A stretch of DNA of 27,452 nucleotides from Ophiosphaerella korrae (GCA_028456385.1 JALNQF010000480.1:1-27452), one strand, 5' to 3'. Numbered from the stretch's first letter, positions 1-10,127 are shown. Notes: generated by a model from the letters alone, not told the origin. Made by a program: numbers and translations.

Positions 1-2240
1 AGATAGAAGTAGAGTTTCTAAGATATATAATAGGTATTAATAAAGTTAAGATAAGCTAAGAAAAGATTAAAGTAGTAAAAGAATAAAAAGAACCTAAGAT
101 AGTTAAAGATATATAATTGTTTCTAAAATTTATTAACTTTAACTAATACTTTATAAAGAGATTTTTAAAAAAAGTACTACTACTTATAAAGCTTATAAAA
201 AAAGATATAATATAAGAATAGAGAGTAGACTAGAAATAAGCTTATAAAGAACTTAAGTAAGTCTATATTATACTACTAGTTCTAAAGTAATTTTATAGTA
301 ACAAAACCTTAGTAATTAAGACTAATATATCTAATCTAGCTTATAGAGTAATAGTGCTATAAGAGTATAAAAGGAAATAGTATCTAATTATATACTATTT
401 TAGGAAGTTTATAGAATAAGAGGAGAGATATAATATATATAATAAAGAGCTATTAGTAATAGTTAATATACTTAAATATTAGAGAGTATATACTAAAAGT
501 ATAGTAGAAGTAATTATTAAGATAGATTATAAGAACCTAATATACTTTATAACAAGTAAGAAGTTAAAGGATAAGTAGATATAATAGTTAGAACTACTAG
601 GATAGTATAAATTTAAGATCTAGTACGTACTAGGTAGAGAAAATAGCTAAGTAGACGTACTTAGCTAAAGATATAATATTATAAGGAAGAGATAAGTAGT
701 AAAAGAATCTATACTCTAAGATAATAAATAAAGATACCTAGTACTAAATACACGACTAGTAGAAGAGTAAGAAATTAACAACTTAGTTAAGATTATAAAT
801 AAAGTTCTAGAAGAATTATAGAAAGTAATTATATAATAATACTATAATAACCTAGTATATAAGTACTTTAAGATTATATAAACTATAGAACTAATCTAGA
901 AGAACTATAGATTTAGTAAGATAAAAGAAAAAGTAACGTAGTTTATTAAAGAATATATAAATTACTAGAAAAATAAGTATAAGATATATACACCTTATAA
1001 AGAAATATAAGTAATTAAGATACTAGAAGAACTATAGATAGATATTATAATAGACTTTATTATAAGACTACTAATATTAAAAGACTTAGTAATAAGAATA
1101 AGATATAATATAATAATAGTAATTATAGACTAATTTATAAAATATACTAAGATAGAGAAATTCTAAAGTAACTATATAGTAGATTAGCTAGGATACGTAC
1201 TACTAGACGTACTAATACAAAGATATAAGATACTAAAAAGTATTATTAGTAATAGAGATAAGCTTTTTACGTCTAATTACTAGATAACGCTACTTATAGT
1301 AATAGAGATAAAAAGAAAGCTATTAATAGCCTATTATCTATAGATAGATAGATAGATAGAATAGACTAATAAGATATTAAAGATATACCTAAGGATTTAT
1401 AGTAATTAGAAGTAGAATAATTAGGTATTACTATTACTTATAGTATAATTAGTATATAATAACAAGTACTTAGAAGTAATAAGTAAAATACTATATTTTA
1501 TAAACTATAGGATATACCCTAATTTATTTAAGAGAATACTACTAGGACCTAAAATAGAAGTAGTATTAGTTAGAGTAGAAGATATATAAGAACTCTATAA
1601 TAAGATAAGATAAAAACTAAAAGAAGCTTAGAAATAAAGTATTTTATATATTAACTAAAAATAAAAAATAGTACTTTAGCTAAAAAGAAGAGATAAAGTA
1701 TATCTTTATATAAAAAATCTATAGATAAAACAACTTAGTAAAGGACTAGACTACGTTAAAGTTAGACTATTTTTAGTTAAAGAAGATAACAAGCTAGTAA
1801 TAAAAATACTAAAACTACTTAAAAATACTAAGGTATACTCTAAGTTCTATATAAGCCTACTAGAACTAGCTAAGCTAAAAATACTAGTATAGTAACAATT
1901 CTAATACTAAAAAGAGGAGGATAATAAGTTTAAAGTTAAAGACCTATAGAGATATTAAGAAATAGGACGTAACGCCTTCTAAAGTATATAGTTTCTCTAA
2001 GAGTAGCTAGTAAAATAAAAAAGCTACTTAGTAAGTAAAAATATATAAGAACCTAAAGCTAATCTATAGAATTATTAGTAGATACTTAAGAAAGTAAAAA
2101 GTAAGTATAATATACTAGGATATATAGGATATATAAAGCTATAGCTAGGATATAATAGATATATTAGTAGAAAAAAGTTCTATAATAAACCTAACTATAT
2201 AGAGCTTATAAAGCGCCTTTAGTTATAATAAACTTATCTA
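1..2240 (+). pseudogene. RIP-decayed Ty3/gypsy chromovirus pol (RT C-terminus to chromodomain)
   Basis: This is the 3' half of a retrotransposon polyprotein that enters from the left edge. Reading through TAA/TAG stops gives the end of the RT palm/connection (EPKTVKDIQ, about 90-120), RNase H (NKELLVIVN and IDYKNLIYFI, about 440-560, then YVLGREN near 625), and the integrase core. The first integrase Asp is GAC at 1053. The second is Asn (AAT at 1251), which fits a G-to-A change. Glu is at 1359, giving a 35-residue D-E spacing. A chromodomain-like end (SYLVS, EPKANL) lies at about 2010-2060. Stops fall where Gln or Trp is expected. Its sequence differs clearly from the family at 11227-27452, so it is a second chromovirus lineage. 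No LTR was recognised. It is not functional. Confidence 0.85.
1341..1362. repeat. short GATA microsatellite
   Basis: About five GATA units lie inside the integrase pseudogene, just before the catalytic Glu codon. They probably arose when CAG and GAC codons mutated towards TAG and GAT in a region already rich in ATAGA. They are unlikely to be functional. Confidence 0.7.
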
Positions 2241-2885
2241 ATAAGCTAATAGTAGACTAGATAGTAAGAGAAGAAGTAATATTAATAGTAGTAGTAGAAT
2301 AGTTAAGAACTTATACTAAGACCTTATTACCTTTTTACTCTAACTCTAACGCTAAGTATAAGGCCTTATAATAAGTACGCTCTTTAGTAGATTTTAATAT
2401 TTTCTTATTATATAGTAAATAGGTAATAATAATAGTAAGAAGTTTTTTATTATTATTAACTTTTTTATAGAACTTTTTATAAGTTTAATTAAGAGACTCT
2501 TAAGTTATACTAATATAAGGACGCCTTATATAAGTATACTTAGTATACTTTAGAGTAGAATCTAGTATAATAAAATAAGGAATACCTAAGAAAGAATAAT
2601 ATAGATAAAGTATTTTAGAAATATAGTTTATAGTAAAGATTTCTAATAAGAGGTAAAGTCTATAAGACTATAAAGGAGGTAATATTATAGTAAGATAGTT
2701 TTTAACTAGAAGGTAGAGTAAACTACTTATAAGCTAGACTTAGCTAATAGAGGCTTAGGCCTAAGGATAGACTTAGCGTAAGAAAGGAAGATAGTATTAT
2801 AATACTAAGTAGTAGGTAAGCTATTATATTACACGCGATTAGGCTAAGTAATATAGTATAGTAGGATACGTAACTATTTAGTAGT
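2241..2885. other. AT-rich, RIP-mutated spacer, unassigned
   Basis: This stretch follows the chromodomain of the first chromovirus. Both strands contain many TAA/TAG codons and no domain was recognised. The minus strand reads for a long way with few frame breaks, but in CpA-depleted DNA all stops become TAA/TAG, so that is weak evidence. It may be the 3' untranslated part or LTR of the first element. Confidence 0.5.
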
Positions 2886-2969
2886 AAACGCTCTAGAGTA
2901 AATACTCTAGAGTAAATACTTTAGAATAAGCGCTCTAGAGTAAACACTCTAGAGTAAGTACTTAGAAAT
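2886..2969. repeat. 14-bp tandem repeat with CTCTAGAG palindrome
   Basis: Five clear units and one partial unit of 14 bp start at 2886, 2900, 2914, 2928, 2942 and 2956. The consensus is AAACGCTCTAGAGT, and each unit is centred on the 8-bp palindrome CTCTAGAG. The units differ mainly by C/T and G/A changes. The repeat lies about 100 bp before the first Fot1-like transposase and may be part of that element's subterminal region. No matching array was found on its other side. Confidence 0.85.
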
Positions 2970-3029
2970 AAACACTAGATAGTAAGTATATAGGAATATT
3001 AATAAACCTTTATAGACTATTATATTTAA

Positions 3030-4335
3030 TCTCTTCTTTACTTCTTATCTTAATAGAGTATTATAACTAATACTTTAATTAGATTCTTATCTACTTATTA
3101 ATACTTATATACTTTATAATACTTTAATAAGAGGTAACTATTAATTAAGTTAAGTAACTATCTTATTTAATTATCCTCGCCTATCTTATAGAAGCCTACT
3201 TATACTTATTACTTTTACTTAGTTTTAAGGTCTTAATACTTAATAAAGATATATATAACTTTAATAAGACTAGGTTTATAATAAGAGTAGCTTCTATATC
3301 TAAAGTTATTATAAGTTTAGATATAATTAGTTAGGCTATTACTATCTAGCTAGGAAATTATAACTAGAGTACGATAATTAAGTATATTAACGCGTCTAGT
3401 TAGTTAATCCTACCCTTTATTATCCTAGCTAGAAAGATATACTAAAGTAGCTAGTATATAGATCTACTAGCTAGCTATATAATTATAGTTAGTACTAATA
3501 GATAGATAATAGATAAACTAGGCGTATACTAGATCTAGTATTTTAATATATAGATAGAAGGCTATATAAGTAGAGTATATAGGCTCTTAATCTTAGATAT
3601 AGTAGCTACGCTACTACTAAGTTTAATTAGTATTATATAGAATATAAAATTATAGCTCTTTATATACTAGCTTATATATCTTACTTCCTTTAGCCTCTTA
3701 ATATAGGCTGCTTCTCTCCTCTTAAAGTAGCGTATAGTTATAAGATTAGACTCTTAGCACGTAAAAGAGTCTTTTATATTAACAAGGAAGAGTTCTTATA
3801 CGTATATCTACGCGTATATACGTTAGTAATTAGTTTAAGTAATATTTAAAGTAGCTTTTAGGCTACTAGACTAATTCTATATAGTCTAGAGTATATCCTT
3901 AATACTCTTACTATTATTAAAACTCCGTCCCTATATAGGACTACTCCTAACTAAGAGCTATAGATAGCTAGGATACCTTATACTATTAATTAGCTTAAAA
4001 AATAGGCTTATCTTATACAAGGCCTCCTTTAACGTTAGTTCTAAAGCCTTATAAGTCTAGTAATTACTTAACTTATTAAGAGCTATTAACTAGCTATACA
4101 CTTAGTAGCTATTCTTATAGAGGAGAATTATAAACTCTAGGTTATAAATAAGTGCTAAAGAGGTAAGAAGGCTTAGCCTAGATAGTATATTACCTTAGGA
4201 GGCGTACTTAAAGCTAATTAGGCGCGTACGTTAATTACAACAATAGAATAGGTAGTTAAAGATTAGGCTTCTAGCGCGCGCTAATATACACTACTAACGT
4301 ATAGTAATTACTATATATAAGGCTACAAAAGGAAT
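3030..4335 (+). pseudogene. Fot1/pogo-type DDE transposase, copy 1, RIP-decayed
   Basis: This is a Tc1/mariner-superfamily (pogo/Fot1 clade) transposase. The plus-strand frame contains the family hallmark around the first Asp, here DIYNFNKTRF (about 3248-3280), with Asp changed to Asn. It is followed by INASSQLILPFIILA (about 3390-3430) and LLILD (3580-3597), where the second Asp is kept. Further on are the HSSHLLQPLD-like stretch and the C-terminal Leu/Gln-rich part, ending near GGVLKA at about 4200. Stops are TAA/TAG at likely Gln and Trp positions. The usual family length is about 500-550 residues, so most of the gene is present. The N-terminal DNA-binding part is poorly readable. It directly abuts the second Fot1 element. 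Confidence 0.8.
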
Positions 4336-4480
4336 TAATGTAGAATAATCTAATTTATCTACTTAAAAAGTTTTAAATTAATTAATTACGTTATTGTAGA
4401 GTAATTACTTATAGAGTAATTAAATTTTTAGTAAAGTAGCTAGAGTAGTAAGGTAGCTAGAGTAGTAGTAGAACACGTTA
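4336..4480. repeat. right terminal region of Fot1-like copy 1
   Basis: The segment contains two related blocks of AGCTAGAGTAGTA at about 4440-4470 and ends AACACGT followed by TA. The outermost bases match the end of the second Fot1 element in inverted form (ACGTGTT, then TACTACTA), so this is read as the terminal inverted repeat of copy 1. The partner repeat on the left side was not found. TA at 4479-4480 would be the target site. Confidence 0.5.
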
Positions 4481-4482
4481 TA

Positions 4483-4550
4483 ACGTGTTTTACTACTAAG
4501 CTAGATAAACTACTAAGCTAGATACCTTACTAAAACTATACTTGTATAGT
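4483..4550 (+). repeat. left TIR of Fot1 copy 2 (mutated)
   Basis: It begins ACGTGTTTTACTACTAAGC and contains two 17-bp direct repeats. Compared with the inverted right TIR, the first 47 bp differ at about nine places. All nine are C-to-T or G-to-A on this side, as expected for RIP. Confidence 0.9.
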
Positions 4551-4599
4551 AACTTCTACTTATAATATAACTATAATAACGCGCTTAATAGCTTTAAAA

Positions 4600-6199
4600 C
4601 GAAGGTAGAATAAGTCTTACTATCTATACTTTTACTAAAAACTAGAAATCTAGCGTCTATAGCCTAGCTAAGGCTTTTAACGTACCTAAATTAATACTAC
4701 ATATACGTCTTTGCGGTACGCGTCTATAATATAAGATATAGTTAGAAAAATAGAAGCTATAGAAGTTAAAAGAGGAGGCTCTTGTTAAATAGATCCTTAA
4801 CCTTAACTAACGTAGTTTTCTAGCGCATATTATTTATATACAGGAAATAGCGAATGTTTTACTTACTACGCGTAGTCTAGATACCTTACCTAAACCTATT
4901 AGTAAGAACTAGCTAAACTACTTTATTACTACCTATCTACAGCTCTAAACAAAGTAGAACTATAAATTCTATTCCTAACGCGCAAAATGCGAGGATCTAG
5001 ACGTAATTTAGGCGTAGTTTAAGTGCGTATAGTAGCTACGCGAGGATTATAGTATCTTTAACGCTAATATCTATAACTTTAACGAGATAGGCTTTATAAT
5101 AGGCGTTACTACAACTACAAAAGTTATTACAGACGCTAATATAGTTAGACAAGTAGTTAATATATAGCCTAGAGATTGTAAATAGGTTACTATTATTAAG
5201 TGTATTAGTATAGTAGGTTAAGTACTTCTACTGTTTATTATTCTTGTAGGTAAGCTCTACTAATCTAGGTAGTATATAGGACTACTAGATAACTAGACAA
5301 TCGCTGTTAGTAATAATAGCTAGATAACTAATAAACTCAGCCTTACTTAGGTTTAGCACTTTAACCGTTGTACGAAAGACTAGATAGTTGCTGTATACTG
5401 TCTTCTTATACTTAATAGCTATAAGAGCTATACAACACCTGAATTTAACTAATATTGTATAGAGAATAAGATTATTACAGTCTACATACTGTCGTATACT
5501 TTACATCTCTTGCAACTACTTAATATAAGCTGTTTTTCGCTATTAAAACGGGCGTACAGAAACGAGGTTTCCTAACTTGCTCGCTATAGGACTTTCTACG
5601 TTAATAAGTAACTATTTTTAGAGATTTACACAAGAGTACGGCCTTCCGTCTATACTAAAGTAACCGTTAAAAGTAGTTTTTTGGCAACTGGCCTTATACT
5701 AGCAGACTCGTAGCAGGTTCTATCGAATCTTATAGTTATAAATTAGATACTATCTCTACTAACTATGTCTCTTGAGGAGACATAGACCTCTGAAACGCCG
5801 CATACAGTTGCTTAGCTTGAGCAGCAGGCTAAGCTTATACGGGAGCTCCTCTAGCGGTCGTCACAGAGCCCGTTAAGCTGTGTAGTACAGCAAGTTATTA
5901 AGGGTTGCGAGCTTGCGCTCTACGCAGCCGCACTGCTTGCGGCCGAAAATACAGAGCTACGGGCTGAAAACAACCGCCGAAAAGCAAGGAGGGAGTAGCC
6001 CTGTTACTTTATTGCTACTGGAGGGGCTTTATAGGCTGTAGAAGGCTAGCAACTTACTGTACTAGCCGAAAATGCGGAGAGGGAGATGGCTCAACGGGAC
6101 GCTCAGCCAGTGCGGCAACGGGCACCACCAACGTGCTCAAACTGCCACGTTCAAGGTCATAAACGGACGCAGTGTAGAGCTGTTTTAAGAACAATATAG
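4600..6199 (+). pseudogene. Fot1/pogo-type DDE transposase with C-terminal zinc knuckle, copy 2
   Basis: This is the transposase of the element that contains it. Readable landmarks are IYNFNEIGF with the first catalytic Asp changed to Asn (AAC at 5091), CLLILNSYKS with the second Asp also Asn (AAT at 5414), and a HSSHLLQPLD-like stretch at about 5495-5530. A C-terminal region rich in Ala, Glu and Gln follows, then a CCHC zinc knuckle, CSNCHVQGHKRTQC, at 6134-6175. The frame ends TAG at 6197-6199. Internal TAG/TAA codons continue into the cleaner right half (around 5784 and 5856), so light RIP reaches there too. Both Asp changes should abolish strand transfer. A zinc knuckle at this end occurs in some fungal pogo-type transposases. 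Confidence 0.85.
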
Positions 6200-6245
6200 C
6201 TGTATTTACGGATAAATTTATTTTGTTGTTGTTCTGTAATCTGTA

Positions 6246-6313
6246 AAATCGCAGATGCGGTTTTGGTGGGGTGTCCAGCTTAGTGGTTTGTCCAGCTTAG
6301 TGGTAAAACACGT
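6246..6313 (-). repeat. right TIR of Fot1 copy 2 (unmutated)
   Basis: This is the inverted partner of 4483-4550. It keeps the C and G bases that were lost on the left and carries two copies of CCAGCTTAGTGGTTTG-like 17-bp repeats. It ends ACACGT next to TA at 6314-6315. Confidence 0.9.
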
Positions 6314-6479
6314 TAACAGGCATCACTGAGTCAGCACTTCTCGGAGCTCCACTTACCAACTTCAGGGTCAGTGAGCGCTATGATTGGGCGAGGAGTCGTC
6401 AAAATACCCGCGAAGAAGACTGGGCGTATTCTCTCCAGGGTATATTCGGCGTATTTCTCCCGCCTATATATAGCGAGGG

Positions 6480-6920
6480 TACGGAGGTGCGTTTCAAAAG
6501 TCCTTGTGAGCGCTAAAAACGCCACAAACTTAGCAGTCAGAAAGATGAAGCACCTTGTTATGCCCACCACGCTCAAGGCCTAGTTTATTCAAGGGAGAAG
6601 GTTGAAAGTCTGCTCTAGTATAGTAATTCACCTAACTTGGATGCTATTGAGTCTTGCTAGTTCTGGATGAAGAGGAAGACAACGAAGAAGGGGGCTCCTA
6701 AGAACAGAGAAAGCGCGACAAAGGCATGGAAATAGGTCTGGGACGAGCTCCCTTAAGAGCAGATTCAAGCTTGGATTGAGAGAATCCCTATACACATTCA
6801 AAAGATAATTGAACTTGAGGGTGGGAACGAGGGGAGAGTTCATAGATGAAAATTTTGTGGCGATTTATGGCGTTTTTAGTGCCTCTTAGCAGGCAGAAAC
6901 TTTTGAAATGCACCTCCGTA
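6480..6920 (+). mobile_element. 441-bp internally deleted Tc1/mariner element
   Basis: TA sits at both ends (6480-6481 and 6919-6920). The ends are inverted copies: CGGAGGTGCGTTTCAAAAGT on the left and ACTTTTGAAATGCACCTCCG on the right. The similarity extends further inward around the AAAAACGCCA motif. Inside is only the 3' end of a transposase. The element lies in the HET-family frame, and removing it with one TA restores the register exactly, so it is an insertion into a once open gene. Confidence 0.9.
6622..6849 (+). pseudogene. C-terminal fragment of a Tc1/mariner transposase
   Basis: The plus frame reads SNSPNLDAIES, where the family has SPDLNPIE with the third catalytic acid (Glu kept here). 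Then come FWMKRKTTKKGAPKNRE, an AWIERIP segment and IELEGGNEGRVHR before a TAG at 6847-6849. Three internal stops stand at Trp or Gln positions. The first two catalytic residues and the DNA-binding domain are absent, so the element could only have moved with help from a full-length relative. Confidence 0.8.
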
Positions 6921-6998
6921 GACCGAATGCAGTTTGCCGGCTTGTCAAAGAAATCAAGGAGACTTTGCTTTGCGGCGGGGTACGGAACTTCATAATCG

Positions 6999-7053
6999 GT
7001 ATGGGATCATGAACGAGCCGGTGTAAAATACATTAACTGACTTACATTTTCAG
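6999..7053 (+). other. probable spliceosomal intron in the HET-family remnant
   Basis: The 55-bp segment begins GTATGG, contains a CTGAC branch-point-like motif at about 7037-7041, and ends TTTTCAG. Removing it keeps one frame open from NFII through DSDGRGRVVN, whereas the unspliced frame meets TGA within about five codons. The size and motifs fit filamentous fungal introns. Confidence 0.65.
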
Positions 7054-7893
7054 ATAGCGACGGACGTGGGCGAGTTGTAAACCTACTCCTACTAAATATC
7101 GCCTTATTGGAAACTCTGTCCCTCTTCGACGAAGCCAGGGTACAAGCCGAACGTTATGGATCAAATGTTCATGATAACGCACAAGTATTGTCGGCCAACG
7201 ATGCACTGGTTTCAGATACGGCGTCTGTGTTCCTCGAATTTCTTTACGGGCTTTTGCGATATATCGTTCTCCCCTTAGGCGGTTACAAGATGCTGCAAGT
7301 TCAGTTTGACATGACTTCCAGCATCATACGTGGCATTACCGCTTCTAATAAGAAAATTGCTTCAAATTTATGGCATAACGAAGAAAACGGCCCAGGATTT
7401 CATTCAAGGTCAGATAGAAGCTGCAACTCAAACGACCGATGCTCAACCCTCAGCCTTGGAAGAAATAGAGATCCTCAAGCAATATATAGGACATTCGAAG
7501 CTAGAGATAAAAGGGGTGGAAGTGGAAACACAACAGATAAGTATTGAGGAAGCTAAAACGATTGAGAAGGAGTGTACCAAGCTTAGAGAGCAGATTCCGA
7601 AACTCGTGGAGGAGTGCCGGCAAATGCAGCAGAGACTGGATATAGCCGTGGAAAAAGTAAAACAACAACAAACTGAGACAAAGGCTAAGGTAGATATGCT
7701 TGAGGCGAAACACTTATCTGTCAATTGTCTGCTTGTAAATACCGCTAATTATATTGCAACGGAATTCGGTTGGTGCAAAAACGAACGTGCGTCGATAAAT
7801 GGCCGTTCCACGCCTAAGCATGTGGCAAACCGCTTAGATTCATGCATCAGTTTGACGATAAGCTTCATCTGCAGTCAAATGCCGTATAGGTAG

Positions 7894-8809
7894 AAGACGA
7901 GTATACGTAGACTGTGCTAATGAGTCGAAGTTAAGTCCACGTTCCATCGAATATCCTGAATAGCCTTACCCGCAGCCACCTTGCGTCATACACCAAACTA
8001 ACACCTGAGCTAACGACCCATTGCAAGCAATAAAGCTGCCAGGTGACTCGAACAGCGTGACAGGACTGGGTCTACTCACCCACATCATCACAGATCTTCA
8101 TGGGGAGTTGCCTGGTGTGAGTGTATAAGTAGCAGTTGGTGCCCCTCTACACAGCATGCCTTCAATAAGTTTCCTCTAAGTAAAGCCGTGCTTTGGATTT
8201 TGTGGTTGATTCCTCGTTCGTATTCGTACAAACACACCAGCACAGATTTAAAGTTAATCTTGCACGCTATACACCGGAGTGTAACACCTTGTGAAGGTAG
8301 GGGTTGTGGCCATAGGTATGAGCCATGGACTTTTGCCTTAGAACAGGGAGGTTCGCTCAGAAGTTTTCCGTTTTTTAACATGGCAATTGTATGAATTCTG
8401 AAGAATAACGAAGAGCCAACATAGCCCCTATATAATCATTTGATGGCCCATTTTCAGGAATGCGGGCTGTCCCAGAACTAGGCTTCCTTTTTTGGCCCCA
8501 AAATAGACCAAATATCCTGTCACGGGACGATGTACCCGCACACGTGATTGCGCGATTACTCATATGCGGCCGCGTAAGTTAACGTTATTTGACGCATTGT
8601 AATTATGTACCAGTATGATAATGGAGCCGGCACCCTAAGGAAGCTTGGCGCATAGATAACAACGTCTTGTCAGAAGACTTCACCGCTGAAACAGAGCCGT
8701 GTTCGCGGATGACACCCAAAGAAGAGATGAGCGAGAATGGATTACCTGCTTGGGTAGGGATAGGATGAGATACGTATATTAATGTTATCACAGTGACGGG
8801 GTCATTTCC
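7894..8809. other. normal-composition spacer without recognised gene
   Basis: Two overlapping short frames occur: plus strand 8188-8394 (starts GTG) and minus strand 8088-8381 (starts ATG, 97 codons, six Cys). Neither resembles a known family. Neither shows a signal peptide or clear promoter beyond a TATAAG-like sequence near 8129. I treat both as chance frames. The composition is normal and RIP signs are weak, so this is probably old single-copy DNA. Confidence 0.5.
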
Positions 8810-9007
8810 CCAGGCCGAATCGACCGTCTAGTTCACATTGCTTCGCCGAATGAGAGCCTTCGCGCTGCCGTTGTGCAATCCTACGGAGGAAAGCTTCCAC
8901 ATACTATCAAACTTCCTAATAAACATGTAGAAGAAGCTGTGAAAAACACTGAAGGCTTTACCTACGCGCAATTAGAAGACGTCTTGTTGAATCATTTTCA
9001 TACGTAG
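8810..9007 (+). pseudogene. C-terminal fragment of an AAA-family ATPase
   Basis: The open 65-codon stretch starts PGRIDRLVHI, the conserved second region of homology just after Walker B in AAA ATPases, where the Arg residues act as arginine fingers. It continues with KLPHTIKLPNKHVEEAV and ENTEGFTYAQLEDVL-type C-terminal helices (read here as KNTEGFTYAQLEDVL), ending TAG at 9005-9007. This agrees with the lid part of fungal AAA proteins of the BCS1-like or AAA-core type. Walker A and Walker B are not present upstream, so only the end of the gene remains. No promoter or intron signal is evident. It could belong to the same defence-type gene set as the HET and ankyrin remnants, but that is inference. 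Confidence 0.7.
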
Positions 9008-9420
9008 CTTAGAAACCAAGCTAAAATGTAGAGTTTGGGCTAAGCAGTAACGTCATCCCGATAGACTTCTGATTTTCTTACGCCACCCAGGTACCTACAA
9101 AGGTAGAGGCATGGGCGGACAGACCCTTTGGCCTGATCTGCTCCCAAGAGTTAACTCAATCAACTCTTAATCTATTAAGGATATATATTTAACGTGTATG
9201 TTAGGAAAGCCAAGTACTCCATCGGCCCAATCAAGGTGGCAGGGCACTTCAAAGTCAGCTTTTCACGAGATATTCGTTGAAAATATCATACTTTAGATAC
9301 ATTTGCCTCCCTCAATATTCTGGACAAAAGGAGAGCGAACGTCCTAGTGCTAATTGTCAACCTAATCGGTGATAGTCAGGTAAATTGTGAGTGAACCTTT
9401 ACTACAGCATCGTCAAGCTA
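9008..9420. other. spacer, nothing recognised
   Basis: The composition is mixed, with a local AT-rich patch around 9165-9200. No frame over 60 codons and no repeat was recognised. Its right part may be the decayed downstream end of the ankyrin region on the minus strand. Confidence 0.4.
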
Positions 9421-9795
9421 GAGATATTTGAGCAGTCTGCGCCAGCGCTATCCTCGAAAAGTAGCTTGATGACGGCTTCATAACCACTCTCTGCAACACG
9501 CTGTCACGGCTTCTGGCCATACTACTAACTACTATACAGCACCGGCGCCAGTTTTAGAGAAGTAGCTCGCCGACGGTTCCGTGGCCGCTTTCCGCAGCAT
9601 AGAATATTGGTATCCTACTACACGTAGTCGGGCAGTGTGCTGCAGCATTATTTAATAGGTAGCTGAATGTTGATTTCATGCCCGCTCTCTACAGCACTCG
9701 TCAGCGTCGTCAGGATGGAATTATCCTCAGGGTTTGTGGCAGTATGGCTGTTGAGAAGCGGCATGACGACGATTTCATCCTACCGTTACTAGCGC
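9421..9795 (-). pseudogene. decayed ankyrin-repeat region
   Basis: Read on the minus strand, three ankyrin helix motifs recur: AVESGHE, AAESGHGTVGELLL and VAESGYEAVIKLLFE. The family form is AAExGHExVVKLLL. Their spacing is 97 and 101 bp, close to the 99 bp (33 residues) of an ankyrin unit, with small shifts of frame between units. A preceding piece, MPLLNSHTATNPEDNSILTT, fits the end of a fourth unit. Such arrays usually form the C-terminal sensor of fungal NACHT or HET proteins. No ATPase or effector domain is readable beside it. Frameshifts and a TAA show that it is dead. Confidence 0.7.
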
Positions 9796-10104
9796 ATCAC
9801 TAAACTTGAGTCCACGAATGCTAGTGGAACGGAACATCAAATCAAGTGTGAATCACACACGATGTGGAGGCTTCCTTCGGAGCACACACCGTCGTGCTCA
9901 GACGATCACAGAAACCCCACAGAGTTATTTGACACATAGGAGGATGCCGCGACAAAACGGAAACTATGGCAGGGAAAGCATCTCGACCGCATTTAAAAAC
10001 GGTTGGACCTCTGGAGAGACAATTTTAGCGCATTGAGTTACGCGCTTGCCAAGAACCCCACCATGCAACTCCAAATGCGATCACCACCTCAATCCACCAT
10101 AACT
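9796..10104. other. spacer before Tc1 fragment, nothing recognised
   Basis: A plus frame at 9806-10036 starts with TTG and has no family resemblance. The segment may contain the 5' end of the Tc1-like element whose transposase starts further right, but no TIR was found. Confidence 0.4.
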
Positions 10105-10127
10105 ATGGCTACGCAACGCCGATTGGA

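Larger units (their letters stand above)
4481..6315 (+). mobile_element. Fot1/pogo element, copy 2, with TIRs and TA target sites
   Basis: This is a complete-length element. TIRs occupy 4483-4550 and 6246-6313, and TA dinucleotides flank it at 4481-4482 and 6314-6315. The inner length is 1831 bp, close to the usual 1.8-1.9 kb for Fot1-like elements. It inserted into the HET-family gene on its right. On its left it sits end to end against the first Fot1-like copy. The left part is strongly RIP-mutated, while the part right of about 5750 is nearly normal in composition. That makes it a single element with a mutation gradient. Confidence 0.85.
6316..7893 (+). pseudogene. HET-family (heterokaryon incompatibility) gene remnant, split by two transposons
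   Basis: HET proteins trigger cell death after fusion of unlike fungal strains. Directly after the Fot1 element the frame reads ITESALLGAPLTNF, then REEDWAYSLQGIFGVFLPP and IYSEGR. This matches the conserved C-terminal side of the HET domain region (usual forms: YSLLGIFGV and IYGEG). The frame has no stop from 6316 to the TA at 6480-6481. It resumes in register at 6921 if the Tc1/mariner derivative and one TA are removed (PNAVCRLVKEI). A likely 55-bp intron at 6999-7053 then joins to VVNLLLLNIALLE, open to about 7380. A shift by one base leads to a Glu/Gln/Lys-rich coiled-coil-like tail, rich in EE, KQQQ and EAK, that ends at 7893. The HET domain start is missing; its place upstream is occupied by the Fot1 pair. 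The HET call is strong, the joining of the 3' part is inference. Confidence 0.75.

Noticed and set aside
6371..6583. 70-codon plus-strand frame
   Set aside because: It is out of frame with the HET-family coding sequence and runs across the Tc1/mariner insertion border; a shadow frame.
7443..7724. 93-codon minus-strand frame rich in Ser, Cys and Phe
   Set aside because: It is the reverse of a Glu/Gln/Lys-rich coiled-coil-like plus frame, which gives such composition by chance.
8088..8381. 97-codon minus-strand frame with ATG and six Cys
   Set aside because: No signal peptide, promoter or family resemblance, and it overlaps another open frame; kept only as part of the spacer note.
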